Assembly (NCBI GenBank): GCA_008501825.1
Contig: QQUA01000004.1
Span: forward strand, 248,001 to 312,000
Reading direction: 5' to 3'
DNA from: Planctomycetota bacterium
GTDB lineage: Bacteria > Planctomycetota > UBA1135
DNA: 64,000 bases
In this document: positions 28,861-38,620 of the stretch, one piece after another
How the letters are laid out: every line of letters begins with the position of its first letter
Numbering within the stretch: the stretch's first letter is position 1
Notes under the pieces: generated by a model
The model's database searches: none
Told to the model about the DNA's origin: nothing
Seen by the model: only the letters and a program-made list of their open reading frames with translations
Made by a program: the position numbers and the translations under genes

Positions 28861-30033
28861 TCAGGATCCGCTCTTTTCTTCGGCGGCTTTATGCCGCTCG
28901 TGGAAAGCAGCCAGCACCTTCTTTTCCTTGTCCGGGCGAATTCCAGTTCGATTGAAGGGACGATCGCCCCGCTCGTTTTTCGCCCACGCCAAAGTATCGC
29001 GGATGGTGTCGGCAATCGGGCGGAACTTCAAACCCTGCTCGATGGCCCGGCGATTGTTTACATAGGTATTGCCTTCTTCCGGCAACCACATCGGCATTTC
29101 CATCCACGGCCCCACTCCCTGCTCCTTCAGGAAGGCTTCATCCGCCCAGGTGAATTGAACCGGAGTGGAAGTCCCACACTTGCAACCGTGGAGAAACTCT
29201 TCCATGGAAAGTTCGCCGTCGAAACCGCAAGCGTTATAAAAACCGGTGACTTGGTTTTCGATGCAATGGACCACCCATTCACCCAGATCACGAACGTCGA
29301 TCGGCTGAACCAAGGCATTCGGGTCACCCGGTGCCAGCACTTCGCCGCCCCGGTCCACTCGTACCGGCCACCAAGTGAATCGATCGGAACGATCCATCGG
29401 ACCGACGATTAAACCGGGCCGAATGTTGGCCACCCGGCCGGGCATGGTCTTTTCCGCGGCTTGTTCGCACAGGGCTTTCATCGCCCCATAGTGGGGAAAA
29501 GACTCTCGAATCAATTTGACCGAATCGATGACTTCCTGGGAGACCGTCAACAACTCGGCGTCTTCATCGATGGTTCCCTGAACGTTGCTGAAGTCTTTGT
29601 AAACCGAAATGGAGGAAATAAAGGTGTAGTGCTCGGCTACGTCGGCGAAGATCTTGGCTGTGGCTTCGACGTGACCGGGAACGTAGCCGGATGTATCGAC
29701 GATGGCGTCGAACTTTTCCCCCCGAAGGGCATCCAACTCGCCTTTGTCTCGATCGCCTTTGAATTTCTTCAACTCGGGATAAAGCCCGGGATTGGATTTG
29801 CCGCGGTTAAACAGAGCGACTTCATGGCCCCGTCTCAATGCGGCATCCACCACCGCTGGCCCGAGGAAGACCGTTCCGCCCAAAACCAAAATCCGTTTGG
29901 CCTTGCCCGGGCGAGTGCCGCCGGCCCAGGCAGCTTTAGGAAGCAGCGGCGCCGCCATCCCGGCACCGAGAGCGGATCCGAGAAAGGAACGGCGGCTGGG
30001 ACGCCCGGGATGCGGATTTGAGTGGGGATTCAT
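28861..30033 (-). CDS. NAD-dependent epimerase/dehydratase with twin-arginine-type signal
   Basis: SRRSFLGSALGAGMAAPLLPKAAWA signal; RILVLGGTVFLGPAVVDAALRRGHEVALFNRG Rossmann motif. Confidence 0.85.
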   Translation of the reverse strand: MNPHSNPHPGRPSRRSFLGSALGAGMAAPLLPKAAWAGGTRPGKAKRILVLGGTVFLGPAVVDAALRRGHEVALFNRGKSNPGLYPELKKFKGDRDKGELDALRGEKFDAIVDTSGYVPGHVEATAKIFADVAEHYTFISSISVYKDFSNVQGTIDEDAELLTVSQEVIDSVKLIRESFPHYGAMKALCEQAAEKTMPGRVANIRPGLIVGPMDRSDRFTWWPVRVDRGGEVLAPGDPNALVQPIDVRDLGEWVVHCIENQVTGFYNACGFDGELSMEEFLHGCKCGTSTPVQFTWADEAFLKEQGVGPWMEMPMWLPEEGNTYVNNRRAIEQGLKFRPIADTIRDTLAWAKNERGDRPFNRTGIRPDKEKKVLAAFHERHKAAEEKSGS

Positions 30034-30045
30034 GAAGGCAGTCCT

Positions 30046-30624
30046 TTAGGAACAAGTTGAGTCCAAACGGAGACGCAGGACCGCACGGTCCCCTACCTCT
30101 TTGAGCTTTTCGAATCCAAGCTCCAGGAACAGGGAGAGTGGGCCATTCCAAAGATCCTCTTCGGCCAAGTCGGCGCTTTGTTTGGGAAATGCTTCCACGA
30201 AGGCAACGCCGCGCCGGCGCAAATCGGCCAGCACTCCCTTCAATAAAACACGAGCCAGTCCGCGACCGCGTTGCGCCGGAGGAATGAGGAAACATCCCAA
30301 AGCCCAACCGCCCGGCTCCTCCTGCAATTCGAATTGCCGCATCAACTTCGGCCAACTTCCCCGGGGCGCGACTTGGCACCAAGCCACCGGTTCGCCGTTC
30401 TCGATCCAGAAGTAGCCGTCGAAAATCCCTTCCGCGAACAAGGACTGCCGCAGGCTGCGGTTTTGATCCGCGCTCCGCTCGCCCCAACCGGTCCAATCCG
30501 GAACCCACCAGGCCACGCAATAACACCAGTCGGCGCAAGCCAATTGCTGATGAAAACGAAAGAAGAGCGCTTCGTGCTCGGCGCTCAAAGGCAACAAACC
30601 GTCCGGCAAAGACTGGGCTTTCAT
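30046..30624 (-). CDS. GNAT-family N-acetyltransferase
   Basis: GWALGCFLIPPAQRGRGLARVLLKGVLADLRRRGVAFVEAFP (Q/RxxGxG/A motif). Start ATG 30624 overlaps the upstream gene by 4 bp. Confidence 0.8.
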   Translation of the reverse strand: MKAQSLPDGLLPLSAEHEALFFRFHQQLACADWCYCVAWWVPDWTGWGERSADQNRSLRQSLFAEGIFDGYFWIENGEPVAWCQVAPRGSWPKLMRQFELQEEPGGWALGCFLIPPAQRGRGLARVLLKGVLADLRRRGVAFVEAFPKQSADLAEEDLWNGPLSLFLELGFEKLKEVGDRAVLRLRLDSTCS

Positions 30625-31151
30625 CGTGGAATCCTGTGCAGTTTCAAGGCTCTTGAAACGCTTCCGACCTCGGACAACAAGGCCCGCAATCGAGTCCGCA
30701 TGCCGGCAAAGGACGGCTCCGCTTCGAAATAAAGAAAATGACTGGGACAAGCGCAATCCGACGCCCCGAAACCGGGAATCCAATGGCTACCGCCGAGGCG
30801 CAACCCGGCTTCCATCCATAGATGCTCGTGAACCGCCGGATCCTGGCACCACCAAGCTCCTGCCGGGATTTCCACTCGCCGCAAAAAATCGACGTGCCAG
30901 TGACAGCGGTGGCCGCCGAGAAGGTGGCGTCCCAAACGGGCTCGCAACCCTCCGGGGCCGCGAGCGGAGCCGGCGTAGCCATACCAACCCGGCAGAAACT
31001 CCCGGGAACCCAGAGCGCCAACTTTCAGCTTCAGCCTTCGTTGCAGCGCAAAGTTCAACCAATAACTCCCTGGAGCAGGAGGAAGCCGCGCCACCGCTTC
31101 CTCGAAAATAGGACCCCCATGACTGGGTCGCCGAAGGCTTTTAGCCACCAT
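30621..31151 (-). CDS. DUF123 / GIY-YIG-like nuclease-family protein
   Basis: GSYWLNFALQRRLKLKVGALGSREFLPGWYGYAGSARGPGGLRARLGRHLLGGHRCHWHVDFLR ... HEHLWMEAGL ... GFGASDCACPSHFLYF. Confidence 0.85.
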   Translation of the reverse strand: MVAKSLRRPSHGGPIFEEAVARLPPAPGSYWLNFALQRRLKLKVGALGSREFLPGWYGYAGSARGPGGLRARLGRHLLGGHRCHWHVDFLRRVEIPAGAWWCQDPAVHEHLWMEAGLRLGGSHWIPGFGASDCACPSHFLYFEAEPSFAGMRTRLRALLSEVGSVSRALKLHRIPR

Positions 31152-31350
31152 AGCGCGAGCGCTTGAACAGCAAAATTATGTGTCGGGTCGCCCCCTGGCC
31201 CTGATTGGTGTCGAAGGCGGCCACCAGCTCCCAACCGCGCTCCCCCATGCGATTCATGGAATCGTCCAATTCCTGTTGATTGACCTTGCCGCCCAGGAAT
31301 CCACCTGGATCCAGGCGCAGGCTTTGGTACTCCCACTTTTGCTGACTCAT
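31141..31350 (-). CDS. DUF4177-type small protein
   Basis: MSQQKWEYQSLRLDPGGFLGGKVNQQELDDSMNRMGERGWELVAAF. Confidence 0.75.
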   Translation of the reverse strand: MSQQKWEYQSLRLDPGGFLGGKVNQQELDDSMNRMGERGWELVAAFDTNQGQGATRHIILLFKRSRYGG

Positions 31351-31628
31351 GTTTTCCCCATGGTTTCGAAGGTCGGAGGTTGGCGACCGGCGTGCCGTCC
31401 CGCCCGCTTGCCGGCCCACTGGCCGAGGAAAAAGGCGGACACCAAAATCGGATAGCTAAACCACTGAAACCCCAAGCCGGAGAGCAGGCGCAGAGCGACC
31501 ACCAAGGGAATCGGAGCGTGGATCGCCACCATCCAAAGGAAGCTGAATTTGCGTAGGCCGGCGCGCCACCACCCGAAAGGCAGGTTCACCAGGAACACGG
31601 CGAAGGCCACCAGCAGCAAGGTCTCCAT
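31347..31628 (-). CDS. Small membrane protein of unknown function
   Basis: METLLLVAFAVFLVNLPFGWWRAGLRKFSFLWMVAIHAPIPLVVALRLL...; 4-bp overlap with the DUF4177 start. Confidence 0.7.
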   Translation of the reverse strand: METLLLVAFAVFLVNLPFGWWRAGLRKFSFLWMVAIHAPIPLVVALRLLSGLGFQWFSYPILVSAFFLGQWAGKRAGRHAGRQPPTFETMGKT

Positions 31629-31740
31629 GGCCGCCCCAGGATAGCCGTCACCGGCGATCCGGCTGGAATCGTTCTCGAGCCTCGAGTCCAAGGCCTTGGC
31701 CACAGTTGACGCAAACTGGCAGAACAGCCAAAATGGCCGG

Positions 31741-32151
31741 ATGTCCGGCTCGGAATCGGCTTTCGACATTGCCGAATTGGCCCAGCGAGCCCAAGTCTCC
31801 AGTCGCACCATCCGCTACTACGGAGAGTTGGGTTTGCTTCCCCATTGCGGCCGCGGCCCCGGCGGCCGCCGGCTCTACGGCCAGGACGCCCTCGAGCGCT
31901 TGGGCTTCATCCAACGCTTGAAGGGTTTGGGACTCACCCTGGAAGAAATCGGCCAACTCAACCAGGCCTTTGCCCGCGGTCGAACCGAAGGCATGCTGGA
32001 TGAGTTGGAAGCTCTCCTCCTGCATCATTTGGAAAGCGTTCACCTGCGCATCGAAGATCTTCGCCGGCTCCACGAGCAGCTCGGCCAGTACTTGGATCAC
32101 ATCCGACGCCGTCGCAGCGCCAAAGCAGCCAAGGATCCCCTTTCGTCATGA
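31741..32151 (+). CDS. MerR-family transcriptional regulator
   Basis: [66 protein letters not shown]; 4-bp ATGA overlap with icmF. Confidence 0.92.
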   Translation: MSGSESAFDIAELAQRAQVSSRTIRYYGELGLLPHCGRGPGGRRLYGQDALERLGFIQRLKGLGLTLEEIGQLNQAFARGRTEGMLDELEALLLHHLESVHLRIEDLRRLHEQLGQYLDHIRRRRSAKAAKDPLSS

Positions 32152-35100
32152 CGCCTCCCACCAGCACCTCCGCCACCCAAAGCAGCGAGACTCAATTCCA
32201 GACCAAGAACAAGGTCCGGGTAGTCACCGCCGCTTCCCTGTTCGACGGACACGACGCCGCCATCAACGTCATGCGACGGCTGTTGCAAAGCCACGGCGCC
32301 GAGGTCATTCACCTTGGCCACAACTGTTCGGTGGAGAACATCGTCGAGGCGGCCATTCAAGAGGACGCCCAGGCCATTGCCGTGTCTTCCTATCAGGGTG
32401 GACATTTGGAATTCTTCCAATACATGGTGGATCTGTTGCGGGAAAAGGGCTGCGGCCACATTCGAGTTTTCGGCGGCGGCGGCGGCACCATCACCGAAGA
32501 CGAAATCGCCACCCTCCACGCTGCCGGGGTCGAGCGGATCTATTCGGTCCAAGATGGCCGCACCATGGGCTTGGAGGGCATGATCCAAGATCTCTTGCAA
32601 CGGGCCGATTTCAATACCGTGGAGGCCTTGTCGGAAATTCCCGAAGAACACTATGCCCGGCGGCCGGGAAAAGTGGCTCAAACCTTGAGCCTGATCGAGG
32701 ATCGCCACCAACGCAGCGAAGAAGTCGAAGAGCTGCGCACCGCTTTGCAACAAAAACTGGCCAGCAAGCCGGCTCCGATTCTGGGCATTACCGGAACCGG
32801 CGGCTCCGGCAAGTCCTCGCTGGTGGACGAACTGATTCGTCGTTTTCTGGACCGCTTTCCCGATCGCAGCGTGGCCATTTTGGCGGTCGATCCCAGCCGA
32901 CGCCGGACCGGTGGTGCCCTGTTGGGAGATCGGATTCGCATGAATGCGGTCCACGGCCCCCGGGTGTACATGCGTTCCATGGCCACCCGCCGCGCCCATT
33001 TGGCGGTGGCTCAATCGGTTCGCGATGAACTGTTGGCTTTGCAGGCGGCCGGTTTCGATTTGGTGATTTTGGAAACTGCCGGCATCGGCCAAAGCGATAG
33101 CGAAGTGGTCGATCTTTGCCATTTGTCTCTTTACGTCATGACTCCGGAATACGGTGCGCCCAGCCAACTCGAGAAAATCGACATGCTGGACTTCGCCGAC
33201 TTCGTGGCGATCAACAAAGCCGACAAACGCGGTGCCAAAGATTCGCTCCGGGACGTTCGCAAACAAGTGATGCGCAACCGGGAGCGTTTCCACGACGATC
33301 CGGAAACCATGCCGGTGTATTTGACCGCCGCCAGCCGCTTTGCCGACGACGGCGTCGAAGCTTTGTTTCAGGGCCTTTGTCGCCGGCTGGGAGAAGTCGA
33401 CGGCCGCCAGTGGGACAGCGGTCCGGCACCGCAGAAACACAAAGAAATCGCCACGGTGGTGCCTCCCGACCGGGAGCGGTATCTGGCTGAAATCGCCTCC
33501 ACCTGCCGGAGTTATCGGAGCAAGGTGGAATCCCAAGCTGAACTGGCCTCCCGGGCCGACGGTCTTTACCGCACCTTGATCGAGTTCGAAGACTCGGTTC
33601 CGGCGATTGGCGAAGACTATCCGCAGCAGGATTTGCTGGATCCCTCCACCGATCCGGTGGTTCGGGTATTGCGCCAGCGGTATCACGAAGTCCTGTCCGA
33701 AATGCAGCCCAAGATGCGCGAGGCTTTAGCTGGATTTTCCGCCTTGCAGCAAAAGTACCGGGATCCTCAATTCCGTTATCAAGTGCGGAATCGGGAAATC
33801 GAAGTCCCCAACTTCGTCACCAGCCTTTCTGGAACCCAAATCCCGAAGGTATGCCTGCCGGCGACCGCAGATTGGGGCGACATCGTGCGCTGGTTGGGTA
33901 CCGAAAACGTGCCCGGAGCTTTTCCCTTTGCCGCCGGGGTGTTTCCTTTTAAGCGGACCGCCGAAGATCCGACCCGCATGTTTGCCGGCGAAGGGACGCC
34001 GGAACGGACCAACCGGCGCTTTCACTTCGTCAGCCGGGGACAACCGGCGGTGCGGCTTTCCACCGCCTTTGATTCCGTCACCCTCTACGGCGAAGACCCC
34101 GCTCGGCGCCCGGACATCTACGGCAAAATCGGCAATTCCGGCGTCAGCGTTTGCACCTTGGACGATGCCAAACGGCTCTATTCCGGCTTCGATTTGAGCT
34201 CGCCGAAAACTTCGGTTTCGATGACCATCAACGGGCCGGCCCCCATGATGCTGGCCATGTTCTTGAACACGGCGATCGATCAAGCGGTGGAACGGCGGCT
34301 GAAAGAAAGCGACCGCTGGCCTCAAGCTCAAGCCAAGATTCGGGAACTCTGCGGCGGTGAGGTGCCGGAATATCGAGGCCAATTGCCCGACAATCATGAC
34401 GGCAGTGGACTCGGTCTGCTTGGAGTCAGCGGCGATCAGTTGCTTCCGGCGGAAGAATACGCGCAAATCAAAGCGGAAGTCTTGCAGCAGGTTCGAGGCA
34501 CGGTTCAAGCCGACATTCTGAAAGAGGACCAAGCGCAAAACACTTGCATCTTCTCCACCGAATTCGCCTTGAAGGTCATGGGCGACATTCAAGAATACTT
34601 CGTTGGGGAATCGGTTCGAAACTTCTACAGCGTTTCCATCAGCGGCTATCACATCGCCGAAGCCGGCGCCAATCCGATTACCCAGCTTGCCCTGACTTTG
34701 GCCAACGGGTTCACCTACGTCGAGTATTACCGCTCCCGCGGCATGGACGTGGATGCTTTCGCGCCCAATCTTTCCTACTTTTTCAGCAACGGTTTGGATG
34801 CCGAATACTCGGTCATCGGCCGCGTCGCCCGGCGAATTTGGTCGGTAGCCATGCGCGATCTTTACGGAGCCGGAGATCGTTCCCAAAAACTCAAGTATCA
34901 CATTCAAACTTCCGGCCGCTCGCTGCACGCCCAGGAAGTGGACTTCAACGACATCCGCACCACCCTTCAGGCACTGTACGCCATATACGACAACTGCCAG
35001 AGCTTGCACACCAACGCCTACGACGAGGCCATCACCACCCCCACCGAGGAATCGGTTCGCCGAGCTCTCGCCATCCAGATGATCATCAATCGTGAATTGG

Positions 35101-35597
35101 GCGAGGCCAAGAACGAGAATCCTTTGCAAGGATCCTTCTTCATCGAGGAACTAACCGACTTGGTGGAGGAAGCGGTGTTGCAAGAGTTCGAACGCATCAG
35201 CGAACGAGGAGGCGTTCTTGGAGCCATGGAGCGGATGTACCAGCGCGGCAAGATCCAAGAAGAGAGCCTCTATTACGAGAAATTGAAGCACAGCGGCGAA
35301 CTTCCCATCGTCGGCGTCAACACCTTCTTGAACCCGGGCAAGCAGGGACAAGCCGACGTGGTTCCGGAATTGATTCGGTCTTCCGAAACCGAAAAGGAAG
35401 ATCAAGTCCAGCAGATTCAAGACTTCCAAAAACGGCACCGAGCCGAAAGCGAAGCCGCTCTGATGAAACTTCGCCGGGTGGCTTTGGAAGGAGAAAATAT
35501 CTTCGCCGAGCTGATGGAAACGGTGAAGCGTTGCTCCCTCGGCCAAATCAGCCATGCGCTTTACGAAGTCGGAGGCCAATACCGCCGCAATATGTAA
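32148..35597 (+). CDS. icmF: Fused B12-binding / G-protein chaperone / acyl-CoA mutase (IcmF, isobutyryl-CoA mutase fused type)
   Basis: [41 protein letters not shown] (B12), [21 protein letters not shown] (MeaB-like GTPase), [50 protein letters not shown] (mutase). Confidence 0.95.
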   Translation: MTPPTSTSATQSSETQFQTKNKVRVVTAASLFDGHDAAINVMRRLLQSHGAEVIHLGHNCSVENIVEAAIQEDAQAIAVSSYQGGHLEFFQYMVDLLREKGCGHIRVFGGGGGTITEDEIATLHAAGVERIYSVQDGRTMGLEGMIQDLLQRADFNTVEALSEIPEEHYARRPGKVAQTLSLIEDRHQRSEEVEELRTALQQKLASKPAPILGITGTGGSGKSSLVDELIRRFLDRFPDRSVAILAVDPSRRRTGGALLGDRIRMNAVHGPRVYMRSMATRRAHLAVAQSVRDELLALQAAGFDLVILETAGIGQSDSEVVDLCHLSLYVMTPEYGAPSQLEKIDMLDFADFVAINKADKRGAKDSLRDVRKQVMRNRERFHDDPETMPVYLTAASRFADDGVEALFQGLCRRLGEVDGRQWDSGPAPQKHKEIATVVPPDRERYLAEIASTCRSYRSKVESQAELASRADGLYRTLIEFEDSVPAIGEDYPQQDLLDPSTDPVVRVLRQRYHEVLSEMQPKMREALAGFSALQQKYRDPQFRYQVRNREIEVPNFVTSLSGTQIPKVCLPATADWGDIVRWLGTENVPGAFPFAAGVFPFKRTAEDPTRMFAGEGTPERTNRRFHFVSRGQPAVRLSTAFDSVTLYGEDPARRPDIYGKIGNSGVSVCTLDDAKRLYSGFDLSSPKTSVSMTINGPAPMMLAMFLNTAIDQAVERRLKESDRWPQAQAKIRELCGGEVPEYRGQLPDNHDGSGLGLLGVSGDQLLPAEEYAQIKAEVLQQVRGTVQADILKEDQAQNTCIFSTEFALKVMGDIQEYFVGESVRNFYSVSISGYHIAEAGANPITQLALTLANGFTYVEYYRSRGMDVDAFAPNLSYFFSNGLDAEYSVIGRVARRIWSVAMRDLYGAGDRSQKLKYHIQTSGRSLHAQEVDFNDIRTTLQALYAIYDNCQSLHTNAYDEAITTPTEESVRRALAIQMIINRELGEAKNENPLQGSFFIEELTDLVEEAVLQEFERISERGGVLGAMERMYQRGKIQEESLYYEKLKHSGELPIVGVNTFLNPGKQGQADVVPELIRSSETEKEDQVQQIQDFQKRHRAESEAALMKLRRVALEGENIFAELMETVKRCSLGQISHALYEVGGQYRRNM

Positions 35598-35601
35598 AGT
35601 C

Positions 35602-35627
35602 GCCCGAGCCGGAAACCCGGCCCGGGC
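35602..35627. terminator. Hairpin downstream of icmF (terminator-like)
   Basis: gcccgagccgg-aaac-ccggcccgggc, 10 of 11 paired; a second perfect hairpin cttggggc-cgattcga-gccccaag follows at 35652-35675. Confidence 0.45.
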
Positions 35628-35699
35628 TGTGGACTGAGAACCTGAGGCGCCCTTGGGGCCGATTCGAGCCCCAAGCCTGCCTTAGGGTTTGGGCGGCCC

Positions 35700-36128
35700 T
35701 TAAGGTTTGGGAGGTAGGTGCGAAGCGGAAAGGTAGGCCCCCAAAGCGATCACGATCAAGGCCAGCAGCAGATTGATCCGCATCAAGGTCCAAGGCTTGG
35801 CCTGCAAGGAGGCCAGGGGCGGATAGGGCAAGCTGAGGGCCAGGCTGATCGCAATCACCACCAAGGCCAGCAAGATCTTGGCCACCAACAGGCCGGCGTG
35901 TTCGCCGTGCATCACCCCGGTGCTGAACAACAGGTGCGCGCCGCTGGCCACCAGCAGGACCAAACCGATCCAGATGATGTTTCGGAAACCGCGGCGCAGC
36001 CCTTTCAAAGCTTCTTCCGACCCGCCGCCTTTCTTGGACCAAGGCAAGGCCACTACCGCCAAGAAGTGAACACCTCCGACCACGGTGATGACCGCCAGGA
36101 GGTGAAAAAAGAGCATGATCGCGTTCAT
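35700..36128 (-). CDS. CopD-like integral membrane protein
   Basis: Four-TM pattern: LFFHLLAVITVVGGVHFLAVVALPW ... IIWIGLVLLVASGAHLLF ... VAKILLALVVIAISLALS ... RINLLLALIVIALGAYL. Confidence 0.6.
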   Translation of the reverse strand: MNAIMLFFHLLAVITVVGGVHFLAVVALPWSKKGGGSEEALKGLRRGFRNIIWIGLVLLVASGAHLLFSTGVMHGEHAGLLVAKILLALVVIAISLALSLPYPPLASLQAKPWTLMRINLLLALIVIALGAYLSASHLPPKP

Positions 36129-36142
36129 GAGGATTCCGGAGC

Positions 36143-38554
36143 TTACTTGACTCGTTGAAGTTCGATTTCGCTGAAGCCGACCGCGTCTCGACCTAAGGTT
36201 CTATTTCTAGAATCCAAAACCACCACCTTCAACAAGCGAATGCCTTTGGCTTTTTCCAGGCGAACCTCAGTTTTTCGATGAGGGTCGGGGTCCACGTCAA
36301 AATCGCCGATCTTTTCCCGATTGATCCACAACTGAAATTTGGCCGGCTGCGGGTCGTGCTGCCGGTTCAACATAGGATAAGCATGACTCAGCAATATCCG
36401 GTTGGCCCGAACCGGCTTACGGAAGTTCAATTGCAGCCACGGTTGGCGATCGTCCACCGCCGAATGCCAGCGGGTGCTGAAGCGGCCGTCGGCGATGCGG
36501 GCCGGCGCTTGGTGGTCGCCGTGAAAGCTGGAAGCGGACGCCTTCCAAATCCCGGCTTGGATGAGGTTGCGCTGCGCATCTTCGCCATAAGCCAAACGCT
36601 CCGGCTCCAAAACCTGCTCCACCTGAACCCGTAGAGGGGGCGATTCCACCACCCGCAGGCCGGAGGCGCCGGCATCCGGCGGCGGAAGGAAATGGAGCCT
36701 GGCAATGACCCGCCAAGTCCCCGGCCGGCGGAAGCGGTGCTGAACCGCAAGGCGATCGTCCTTCGACCAGGGTTCATCCGGATTCCGCACTTGACTCACC
36801 AAAAGCTCCGGAGCTCCCTGGCGGTTTTCGAACCAAGCCAAATACTCCAAGCGCGCCAGGTGGACTCCGCCCCCTTCTTCTTCCGGCCAAGCCATGCTTT
36901 GGATCACGGAAGGAGCCAATCCAGCGATCCACAGCACCATCGGCGTATCGCCGTCGGCGCGCAACCGAATGTTCGCTCCCTCTTCCCCGGCCAGGGTGTA
37001 ATGCTTTTTCGGTGGAGCCTTGATTTCCCCGGTGGAAGCAGCGGTAGCCCGCTTCAGGAACAGGAGAGCCAACAAGGTTTCCTGATCCCAAGTACCGAGG
37101 TCCCAAGAACCGACCGGCTTTTGTTGCGAAAGCAGATATTCGGCACCGTCGGCATACCAGCGCCGGCCGCCCACGATCGGAGCCTGCATCAAGCTTCCGA
37201 TCCGTTCGATGCCGTAAAGGAAATAGAAATGATGACCACCGGAACCGGGATTGGAAGTCCAACTCATGTTTTCTTCCACCCATCGCAACCCACTTTCGAT
37301 GGCCGCCTGCACCGGCCCGCGAAGATCTTTGGGCATGGCGGAGCCCAGACTTTGTTGCGCCAGCAAACAAATGCCGACCCCGGCGGTGGTCATGGATCCA
37401 GTCGCCCCTTGACCGATCCGATAACTGAAACCAACAGCCGCCTTTTCTCCGGTCAATCCTTTGCCTTTCGGTGGCAACACCCGGCATAAAAGGCTGCCCC
37501 GAACCAGAGAAACCCAATTGCGGAACGGCACTTTCAAACCGACTTGTTCGGCCGAATGAAAAGCCAGGGCGGCAAACACGGTGTTGGAAAGGTCCAATTC
37601 CAAAGAACCGTGATCGGGATGGCGAGGGTATCCGTACAAACCCTTACGATCTTGGATCTCCAACAGGTTCTTTAAAGCTTCCTGCAACCATTCCTTTTCC
37701 CCGTCGCCCAAGGCGGACAAAGCCAGGACCAAGCAGGCGGCGGAATAGGTGTAGGGCGGTAACGGTTGCCGGCGCAGCCATCGGAGAGCCATCTCTACCG
37801 CCGGGTGTTCCCGGGAAAGGCCACATTTCAACAAGGTATACAGGACGAAAGCGGTATAGCCGGAGTCATACACTTCATAGGGAGCCCAGGAACCGTCCAG
37901 CAATTGTTCCCGCAACATAAAATCCAAACCGCGATCGATGGCTTTTTGAATGGGAACCGGATCTACCGGTTTCCAGGCCTGCATCTGAAAAGACCATTGA
38001 CCTCCTTCATTGACCACTTTGACCAAAAGGTGATTGACCCCTTTCACCGCCGGCAAAACCAAGCTGTGGTCCTTCAAGTTCAAGGCCCGAGCAGCGCTTT
38101 TTCTCAACTGCAACTTTCCGTTCCACCACAATTCCACTGCATCATCGCTGCCTAAATAAAAAGTCAGCGAAGTCTCCTGCTTGCTGTGAAACTGGCGGTA
38201 GAGATAGACCGCCGCTTGGTTGATCCACGCCGGGTCCTCGGGCGGTCCGGTCAAATGATCTTGGAAATTGATCCGGCCGACGTCCAAGGCGACCGAGTTG
38301 GCCATCCCTCCGGCCAAGTCCCGCCACTGGATTTTGGCTTTGCCTTTGCCCTGGTGGTCGGCTTCGAAGTCGGGCCCTCCCGCCCGTCCGGCCAATAAAT
38401 AGCGCAATTCCTTTTCTGGAGAATGGGGCAACTCCACCTGCTTGGCTCCAGGCGGGTGGTGAAAAGGCCCGAGGACCTTCCAAGGGCTCCATTCCTGGGC
38501 GCATAGGGAGGATGTCAAGACGGCGGGAATGAACGCGCAAAGGACGGATTTCAT
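36143..38554 (-). CDS. Secreted protein with prenyltransferase/squalene-cyclase-like toroid repeats and C-terminal F5/8 type C (discoidin-like) domain
   Basis: Signal peptide; IQKAIDRGLDFMLREQLLDGSWAPYEVYDSGYTAFVLYTLLKCG, YGYPRHPDHGSLELDLSNTVFAALAF; C-terminal SSFHGDHQAPARIADGRFSTRWHSAVDDRQPWLQLNFRKPVRANRILLSHA. Confidence 0.75.
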   Translation of the reverse strand: MKSVLCAFIPAVLTSSLCAQEWSPWKVLGPFHHPPGAKQVELPHSPEKELRYLLAGRAGGPDFEADHQGKGKAKIQWRDLAGGMANSVALDVGRINFQDHLTGPPEDPAWINQAAVYLYRQFHSKQETSLTFYLGSDDAVELWWNGKLQLRKSAARALNLKDHSLVLPAVKGVNHLLVKVVNEGGQWSFQMQAWKPVDPVPIQKAIDRGLDFMLREQLLDGSWAPYEVYDSGYTAFVLYTLLKCGLSREHPAVEMALRWLRRQPLPPYTYSAACLVLALSALGDGEKEWLQEALKNLLEIQDRKGLYGYPRHPDHGSLELDLSNTVFAALAFHSAEQVGLKVPFRNWVSLVRGSLLCRVLPPKGKGLTGEKAAVGFSYRIGQGATGSMTTAGVGICLLAQQSLGSAMPKDLRGPVQAAIESGLRWVEENMSWTSNPGSGGHHFYFLYGIERIGSLMQAPIVGGRRWYADGAEYLLSQQKPVGSWDLGTWDQETLLALLFLKRATAASTGEIKAPPKKHYTLAGEEGANIRLRADGDTPMVLWIAGLAPSVIQSMAWPEEEGGGVHLARLEYLAWFENRQGAPELLVSQVRNPDEPWSKDDRLAVQHRFRRPGTWRVIARLHFLPPPDAGASGLRVVESPPLRVQVEQVLEPERLAYGEDAQRNLIQAGIWKASASSFHGDHQAPARIADGRFSTRWHSAVDDRQPWLQLNFRKPVRANRILLSHAYPMLNRQHDPQPAKFQLWINREKIGDFDVDPDPHRKTEVRLEKAKGIRLLKVVVLDSRNRTLGRDAVGFSEIELQRVK

Positions 38555-38620
38555 GGCGTTAAGTCGGTTCGATTCCGATCCTAACGGCGAATCCGCCGTT
38601 GCAAAGGGGGAAGCCGCGAA

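Noticed and set aside
32097-33686. 529-aa minus-strand ORF
   Set aside because: Antisense to icmF, whose frame is fully supported by B12, GTPase and mutase motifs.
33726-35129. 467-aa minus-strand ORF
   Set aside because: Antisense to the mutase half of icmF; no domain.
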